Origin: Triticum aestivum
Taxonomy: Eukaryota; Streptophyta; Magnoliopsida; Poales; Poaceae
Assembly: GCF_018294505.1 (NCBI RefSeq)
Contig: NC_057811.1
Span: 21,494,579 to 21,558,578, forward strand
Reading direction: 5' to 3'
DNA length: 64,000 nucleotides
Below, piece after piece: positions 57,501 through 64,000 of the stretch. The number at the start of each line of letters is the position of its first letter. Positions within the stretch are counted from its first letter, which is position 1. The notes beneath the pieces were generated by a model. That model did no database searches, was not told where the DNA came from, and worked only from the letters and a program-made list of their open reading frames with translations. Both the position numbers and the translations under genes were made by a program.

Positions 57501-59710
57501 ACTTAGCAACCGAACCGGTATCTAATACCCTGGTGCTGCTAGGAGTACTAGTAAAGTACACATTCATATAACGTATATCCAATATACTTCTGTCGACCTT
57601 GCCTGCCTTCTCATCTACCAAGTATCTAGGGTAGTACTACTTCAGTGACCGTTCCCCTCATTACAGAAGCACTTAGTCTCGGGTTTGGGTTCAACTTTGG
57701 GATTCTTCGCTAGAGCAGCAAATGATTTGCTGTTTCATGAAGTATCCCTTCTTGCCCTTGCCCTTCTAGAAACTAGTGGTTTTACAAACCATCAACAATT
57801 GATGCTCCTTCTTGATTTCTACTTTCGCGGTGTCAAGCATCGCGAGTTGCTCAAGGATCATCATAACTATCCCTGATATGTTATAGTTCATCACGAAGCT
57901 CTACTAGCTTGGTGGCAGTGACTATGGAGAACCATCACTATCTCATCTGGAAGATTAACTCCCACTCGATTCAAGCGATTATGGCACTCAGACAATCTGA
58001 GCACATCCTCAATGATTGAGCTTTTCTCCCTTAGTCTGCAGGCTTAAGAAACTTGTCAGAGGTCTCATACCTCTTGACGTGGGCACTAGTCTGAAATCCC
58101 AATTTCAGTCTTCGGAACATCTCATATGTTCTGCGACGTTTCAAAACCGTCTTTGGTGCCACAATTCTAAACCGTTAGAATTACGCACTGAACTATCATG
58201 TAGTTATCAAAACGTGTATGTCAGATGTTCCGCAACATCTACAGACGACGCTGAGGTTCAGCACACTGAGCGGTGCATTAAGGACATAAGCCTTCTGTGC
58301 AGCAATGAGGACAATCCTCAGTTTACAGACCCAGTCCGCATAATTGCTACTACCAACTTTCAACTAATTTTTTTTCTCTAGGAACATATCTTAAACAGTA
58401 GAACTAAAGCGTATGACATAATTTGCCAAGACCTTTTGACTATGTTCATGATAATGAAGTTCATCTGATAATTGAACTCCCACTCAGATAGACATCCCTC
58501 TAGTCATCTAAGTGATACATGATCCGAGTCAAACTAGGCCGTGTCCGATCATCACGTGAGACGGACTAGTCATCATCGGTGAATATCTCCATGTTGATCG
58601 TATCTGCTATACGACTCATGTTCGACCTTTCGGTCTCTTGTGTTCCGAGGCCATGTCTGTACATGCTAGGCTCATCAAGTCAACCTAAGTGTTCTGCTTG
58701 TGTTCCGAGGCCATGTCTGTACATGCTAGGCTCGTCAACACCCGTTGTATTCGAACGTTGGAATCTATCACACCCGATCATCATGTGGTGCTTCGAAACA
58801 ATGAACCTTCGCAACGGTGCACAGTTAGGGGGAACACGTCTCTTGAAATTTTTAGTGAGGGATCATCTTACTTACTACCGTCGTTCTAAGCAAATAAGAT
58901 GCATAACATGATAAACATCACATGCAATCAAATAGTGACATGATATGGCCAATATCATTTTGCTCCTTTGATCTCCATCTTCGGGGCACCATGATCATCT
59001 TTGTCACCGGCATGACGCCATGATCTCCATCATCATGATCTCCATCATTGTGTCTTCATGAAGTTGTCACGCCAACGATTACTTCTACTTCTATGGCTAA
59101 CGCGCTTAGCAATAAAGTAAAGTAATTTACATGGCGTTATTCAAAGACACGCAGGTCATACAAAAATAAAGACAACTCCTAAGGCTCCTGCCGGTTGTCA
59201 TACTCATCGACATGCAAGTCGTGATTCCTATTACAAGAACATGATCAATCTCATACATCACATATATCATTCATCACATCCTTTTGGCCATATCACATCA
59301 CATAGCATACCCTGCAAAAACAAGTTAGACGTCCTCTAATTGTTGTTGCATGTTTTACGTGGCTGCTATGGGTTTCTAGCAAGAACGTTTCTTACCTACG
59401 CAAAAGCCACAACGTGATATGCCAATTTCTATTTACCCTTCATAAGGACCCTTTTCATCGAATCCGATCCGACTAAAGTGGGAGAGACAGACACCCGCTA
59501 GCCACCTTATGCAACTAGTGCATGTCAGTCGGTGGAACCTGTCTCACGTAAGAGTACGTGTAAGGTCGGTCCGAGCCGCTTCATCCCACGATGCCGCCGA
59601 CTCAAGATAAGACTAGTAACGGCAAGTGAATTGACAAAATCGACGCCCACAACTACTTTGTGTTCTACTCGTGCATAGAAACTACGCATAGACCTAGCTC
59701 ATGATGCCAC
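54572..59710 (-). pseudogene. Degenerate internal region of the minus-strand Angela derivative
   Basis: Minus-strand coding pieces occur in the expected order, all broken. gag/zinc-knuckle remnants lie near 57640-58100 and the protease/GAG-pre-integrase junction at 56971-57374 (MWHCHLSHIGIERMKKLH). Integrase C-terminal pieces lie at 56225-56413, RT start at 55634-56059 (WLEAMKSEIGSMYQNK, then frame loss) and RT end at 55191-55427 (AAYILGINIYRDRSRR). The RNase H part (54600-55190) aligns only as stops and short indels. An 88-bp tandem duplication affects the pre-integrase zinc region (about 56985-57165). It cannot encode functional proteins; propagation would have needed a helper. Confidence 0.75.
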
Positions 59711-61421
59711 TGTTGGGGAACGTAGCAGAAATTCAAAATTTTCTACGCATCACCAAGATCAATCTATGGAGTTTACTAGCAACAAGAGGGAAGGAGTGCA
59801 TCTACATACCCTTGTAGATCGCGAGCGGAAGCGTTCAAGAGAACGGGGTTGATGGAGTCGTACTCGTCGTGATCCAAATCACCGATGATCCTAGCGCCGA
59901 ACGGACGGCACCTCTGCGTTCAACACACGTACGGAGCAGCGATGTCTCCTCCTTCTTCATACAGCAAGGGGGGAGGAGAGGTTGATGGAGATCCAGTAGC
60001 ACGACGACGTGGTGGTGGAAGTAGCGGGGATCCCGGTAGGGCTTCGCCAAGCACTAACGGGAGGGAGAGGTGTCACGGGAGGGAGAGGGAGGCGCCAGGG
60101 GCTTAGATCTGCTGCCCTCCCTTCCCCCACTATATATAGGGCCAAGGGAGAGGGGGGGCGCAGCCTTGGCCCTTCCTCCAAGGAAGGGTGCGGCCAGGGA
60201 GGAGTCCATCCTCCCCAAGGCACCTCGGAGGTGCCTTCCCCCTTTAGGACTCTCCGTTTATCTTATCTCTTGGCGCATGGGCCTCTTGGGGCTGGTTCCC
60301 TTGGCCCATATAGTCCAAGGCGCACCCCCCATAGCCCATGTGCCCCCCCGGGGCTGGTGGACCCCCGGACCCCTTTCGGCACTCCCGCTACAATACCGAT
60401 AAAGTGCGAAACTTTTCCGGCGACAAAAATAAGACTTCCCATATATAAATATTTGCCTCCGGACCATTCCGGAACTCCTCGTGACGTCCGGGATCTCATC
60501 CGGGACTCCGAACAACTTTCGGGTTACCGCATACTAATATCTCTATAACCCTAGCGTCACCGAACCTTAAGTGTGTAGACCCTACGGGTTCGGGAGACAG
60601 GTAGACATGACCGAGACGACTCTCCGGTCAATAACCAACAGCGGGATCTAGATACCCATGTTGGCTCCCACATGCTCCTCGATGATCTCATCGGATGAAC
60701 CACGATGTCGAGGATTCAATCAATCCCGTATACAATTCCCTTTGTCTATCGGTATGGTACTTGCCCGAGATTCGATCGTCGGTATCCCGATACCTTGTTC
60801 AATCTCGTTACCGGCAAGTCTCTTTACTCGTTCCGTAACCACATCATCCCGTGATCAACTCCTTGGTCACATTGTGCACATTATGATGATGTCCTACCGA
60901 GTGGGCCCAGAGATACCTCTCCGTTTACACGGAGTGACAAATCCCAGTCTCGATTCGTGCCAACCCAACAGACACTTTCGGAGATACCTGTAGTGCACCT
61001 TTATAGCCACCCAGTTACGTTGTGACGTTTGGTACACCCAAAGCATTCCTACGGTATCCGGGAGTTGCACAATCTCATGGTCTAAGGAAATGATACTTGA
61101 CATTAGAAAAGCTCTAGCAAAACGAACTACACGATCTTGTGCTAGGCTTAGGATTGGGTCTTGTCCATCACATCATTCTCCTAATGATGTGATCCCGTTA
61201 TCAACGACATCCAATGTCCATGGTCAGGAAACCGTAACCATCTATTGATCAACGAGCTAGTCAACTAGAGGCTTACTAGGGACATGGTGTTGTCTATGTA
61301 TCCACACATGTATCTGAGTTTCCTATCAATACAATTCTAGCATGGATAATAAACGATTATCATGAACAAGGAAATATAATAATAACCTATTTATTATTGC
61401 CTCTAGGGCATTATTCCAATA
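59711..61421 (-). repeat. Second LTR of the minus-strand Angela derivative
   Basis: Starts TGTTGGGGAACGTAGC just after GATGCCAC (reversed primer site) and ends near CATTATTCCAATA, a degraded form of the terminal CATATTTCCAACA. Most of it is nearly identical to 52850-54571 except for a 12-bp difference near 60361 and scattered changes. It separates a complete internal region from a partial one, as in tandem LTR-sharing arrays. Confidence 0.9.
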
Positions 61422-61980
61422 ACTTGACTAGAGTATCAGTCCCATCACAGGAAACAATAGGTCACATCACCATGTGACACACCAAGAGTTTACTAGATCA
61501 ACCTTATCAATCACCATGTGATTAACCTCAATGAGGGTTTGATATGTATCCTTGTGGAGAGGTTATTACAACGGCTCTGAACCTTTCAGATCCGTGTGTG
61601 CCTTTACGAATATCTATGTCATCTTGTGGATGCTACCACGCGCTATTGGAGCCTTTCAAATAACTGCTCTACTATAACGAATCCGGTTTACTACTCAGAG
61701 CCATCCGGATTAATGACAAAGTTCGCATCGACGTAAACCCTTTACGACGAACTCCTTTTCACCTCCATAATCGAGAAAATTCCTTGGTCAACTATATACT
61801 AAGGATAAGTTCGACCGCTATCATCTGATCCATTCCCGGATCACTATTGTACCCCTTGACCAACTCATGGCAAGGCACACTTCATGTGCGGTACACAGCA
61901 TAGCATATTGTAGAGCCTACGTCTAAAGCATAGGGGACGACCTTCGTCCTTTCTCTCTTCTGCCGTGGTCAGGCTTTGGG
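61422..61980 (-). pseudogene. Partial second internal region adjoining the shared LTR
   Basis: Homologous to 54572-55190 (reversed RNase H and polypurine-tract side). From about 61410 to 61740 it has many one- to several-base deletions relative to that copy, whereas 61740-61975 is nearly identical. It stops at the rearranged junction. Confidence 0.75.
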
Positions 61981-62001
61981 TCTTCTGCCGTGGCATAGCA
62001 T

Positions 62002-62968
62002 ATTGATGGGAAATGATATAGAATTCTTGGAAAGTATAAAGGCCTATTTGAATAAGTGTTTTTCAATGAAGGACCTTGGAGAAGCTGCTTATATATTGGG
62101 CATCAAGATCTATAGAGATAGATCAAGACGCCTCATTGGTCTTTCACAGAGTACGTACCTTGACAAGATATTGAAGAAGTTCAATATGGATCAGTCCAAG
62201 AAGGGGTTCTTGCCTGTATTGCAAGGTGTGCAATTGAGCACGGCTCAATGCCCGACCACGGCAGAAGATAGAGAAAAGATGAGTGTCATCCCCTATGCCT
62301 CGGCCATAGGGTCTATTATGTATGCCATGCTGTGTACCAGACCTGATGTAAACCTTGCCGTAAGTTTGGTAGGAAGGTACCAAAGTAATCCCGGCATGGA
62401 ACACTGGACAGCGGTCAAGAATATCCTGAAGTACCTGAAGAGGAGTAAGGATATGTTTCTCGTTTATGGAGGTGACGAAGAGCTCGTCGTAAAGGGTTAC
62501 GTCGACGCTAGCTTCGACACAGATCTGGATGACTCGAAGTCACAAACCAGATACGTGTATATTTTGAATGGAGGAGCAGTAAGCTGGTGCAGTTGCAAGC
62601 AAAGCGTCATGGCGGGATCTACATGTGAAGCGGAGTACATGGCAGCCTCAGAGGCAGCGCAAGAAGCAATCTGGATGAAGGAGTTCATTACCGACCTAGG
62701 GGTGATTCCCAATGCGTCGGGGCCGATGACTCTCTTCTGTGACAACACTGGAGCTATTGCCCTTGCCAAGGAGCCCAGGTTTCGCAGGAAGACCAGGCAT
62801 ATCAAGCGTCGCTTCAACTCCATTCGTGAAAGTCTTCAAAATGGAGACATAGATATTTGTAAAGTACATACGGACCTGAATGTAGCAGATCTGTTGACTA
62901 AACCTCTCCCTAGAGCAAAACATGATCAACACCAGAACGCTATGGGTGTTCGATTCATCACAAAGTAA
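62002..62968 (+). pseudogene. Angela RT C-terminus and RNase H (plus strand, detached from its start)
   Basis: The frame resumes at GNDIEFLESIKAYL and continues through DLGEAAYILGIKIY, IPYASAIGSIMYAMLCTRPD and the RNase H domain. Catalytic residues are seen in YVDASFDTD (Asp), STCEAEYMA (Glu) and LFCDNTGAI (Asp), and ADLLTKPLP lies near the end. The stop is at 62966-62968. It is the natural continuation of 51440-52849 but lacks the RT core, so it is inactive. The Met upstream at 61976 lies in foreign sequence and is not a real start. Confidence 0.9.
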
Positions 62969-62987
62969 CTAGATTATTGACTCTAGT

Positions 62988-63000
62988 GCAAGTGGGAGAC
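62988..63000 (+). promoter_or_regulatory. Polypurine tract of the plus-strand Angela element
   Basis: GCAAGTGGGAGAC directly precedes the 3' LTR and matches the plus-strand priming site of the BARE/Angela group. The same sequence, reversed, adjoins the LTR at 54571. Confidence 0.8.
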
Positions 63001-64000
63001 TGTTGGAAATATGCCCTAGAGGCAATAATAAATGGTTATTAGTATATTTATTTGTTCATGATAATTGTCTATTGTTCATGCTATAATTGTGTTATCCGGA
63101 AATCGTAATACATGTGTGAATATATAGACCACAACGTGTCCCTAGTAAGCCTCAAGTTGACTAGCTCGTTGATCAACAGATAGTCATGGTTTCCTGACTA
63201 TGGACATTGGATGTCATTGATAACGGGATCACATCATTAGGAGAATGATGTGATGGACAAGACCCAATCCTAAGCATAGCATAAAAGATCGTGTAGTTCG
63301 TTTGCTAGAGCTTTTCCAATGTCAAGTATCTTTTCCTTAGACCATGAGATCGTGTAACTCCCGGATGTCGTAAGAGTGCTTTGGGTGTACCCAACGTCAC
63401 AACGTAACTGGGTGACTATAAAGGTACACTACGGGTATCTCTGAAAGTGTCTATTGGGTTGACACGGATCGAGACTGGGATTTGTCACTCCGTATGACGG
63501 AGAGGTATCTCTGGGCCCACTCGGTAATGCATCATCATAATGAGCTCAATGTGACTAAGGAGTTAGCAACGGGATCATGCATTACGGTACGAGTAAAGTG
63601 ACTTGCCGGTAACGAGATTGAACAAGGTATTGGGATACCGACGATCGAATCTCGGGCAAGTAACATACCGATTGACAAAGGGAATTGTATATGGGATTGA
63701 TTCAATCCTCGACATCGTGGTTCATCCGATGAGAACATCGTGGAACATGTGGGAGCCAACATGGGTATCCAGATCCCGCTGTTGGTTATTCACCGGAGAG
63801 GCGTCTCGGTCATGTCTGCATGTCTCCCGAACCCGTAGGGTCTACACACTTAAGGTTCGGTGATGCTAGGGTTGTAGAGATATTAGTATGTGGAAACCCG
63901 AAAGTTGTTCGGAGTCCCAGATGAGATCCCGGACGTCACGAGGAGTTCCAGAATGGTCCAGAGGTGAAGAATTATATATAGGAAGTCCAGTTTCGGCCAC
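63001..64000 (+). repeat. Angela 3' LTR, first 1000 bases
   Basis: Matches the 5' LTR from 47134 with only scattered substitutions and one-base indels in my side-by-side reading, which implies a fairly recent insertion. The remaining ~720 bases and the target duplication lie beyond the window. Confidence 0.95.

Larger units (their letters stand above)
52850..62001 (-). mobile_element. Minus-strand Angela derivative: LTR - internal - LTR - partial internal
   Basis: Read on the minus strand from the right: partial 3' internal region (about 61980-61422), LTR (61421-59711), internal region (59710-54572) and LTR (54571-52850). Internal coding is heavily mutated. The first base of the left LTR end is altered (CGTTGGGG instead of TGTTGGGG). 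No target duplication can be seen because the right junction is rearranged (61956-62005). Confidence 0.85.
47134..64000 (+). mobile_element. Angela/WIS/BARE-type Copia retrotransposon, interrupted, 3' LTR truncated by window edge
   Basis: The 5' LTR spans 47134-48854 (starts TGTTGGAAATATGCCC, ends CCCCAACA). The internal region runs 48855-52849 and resumes at about 62002-63000; the 3' LTR starts at 63001. The two LTR starts are almost identical over the 1000 bases visible. The 5-bp sequence before the 5' LTR is ATGAC; its partner is outside the window. A minus-strand Angela derivative interrupts the RT region. Confidence 0.95.

Noticed and set aside
61976..62001. Met at 61976 as start of an RT/RNase H gene
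   Set aside because: The bases before about 62002 are filler and reversed LTR-element DNA, not part of the Angela frame.

Overview
The window looks like a gene-poor, transposon-dense stretch of a Triticeae (wheat, Aegilops or barley-type) nuclear chromosome. Support comes from Angela/WIS/BARE-type Copia LTRs that begin TGTTGGAAATATGCCC, CACTA transposons whose subterminal regions carry CGAACCGGGAC-like repeats, Stowaway and Tourist-like MITEs, and plant GT-AG gene structures. No bacterial, organellar or viral gene organisation is present. The species cannot be fixed from sequence alone.

Layout. 1-3176: 3' part of a CACTA transposon with a spliced ORF that has a DUF8039-like segment and a C48 (Ulp1/SUMO-protease-like) domain. 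3640-4593: a CASP-like four-helix membrane protein gene, one of the few plausible host genes. 5690-12700: degraded retroelement coding sequence, MITEs and two GC-rich repeats flanked by duplicated target sites. 13370-25014: two same-strand F-box paralogues about 10 kb apart. The first has an open frame, but a 1.65-kb terminal-inverted-repeat element sits about 35 bp upstream of its ATG. The second carries one in-frame nonsense codon. Between them are a MULE-like fragment, a retroposon with a 17-bp target duplication and a decayed LINE.

25189-45767: a CACTA element (TSD ATT on both sides) with a minus-strand TNPA-like/Transposase_24 plus DUF8039 gene. A second, complete 10.5-kb CACTA (29658-40188, TSD TAA on both sides) is nested in what looks like the first intron of that gene. 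The inner element has no recognisable DDE transposase. It carries a frameshifted coiled-coil/transmembrane mini-gene, seven and a bit copies of a ~337-bp tandem repeat, a 124-bp palindrome just upstream of an internal TATA box, and a second DUF8039-C48 protease gene with one premature stop. Short-LTR Copia debris, minisatellites and a Tourist-like MITE fill the rest of the outer element.

45900-47133 is a gag-bearing retroelement fragment. It is truncated by an Angela-type Copia element (5' LTR 47134-48854; gag, protease, integrase and start of RT to 52849; end of RT and RNase H 62002-62968; 3' LTR from 63001 past the window edge). The plus-strand Angela has two frameshifts and has lost its RT core where a minus-strand Angela derivative lies (LTR, internal, LTR, partial internal). 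The right-hand junction carries copies of nearby sequence that look like templated filler DNA from break repair.

No CRISPR array, rRNA, bona fide tRNA or bacterial-type operon was found. The least ordinary content is the modular inner CACTA (protease gene, membrane mini-gene, repeat array and palindromic promoter) and the rearranged Angela nest.
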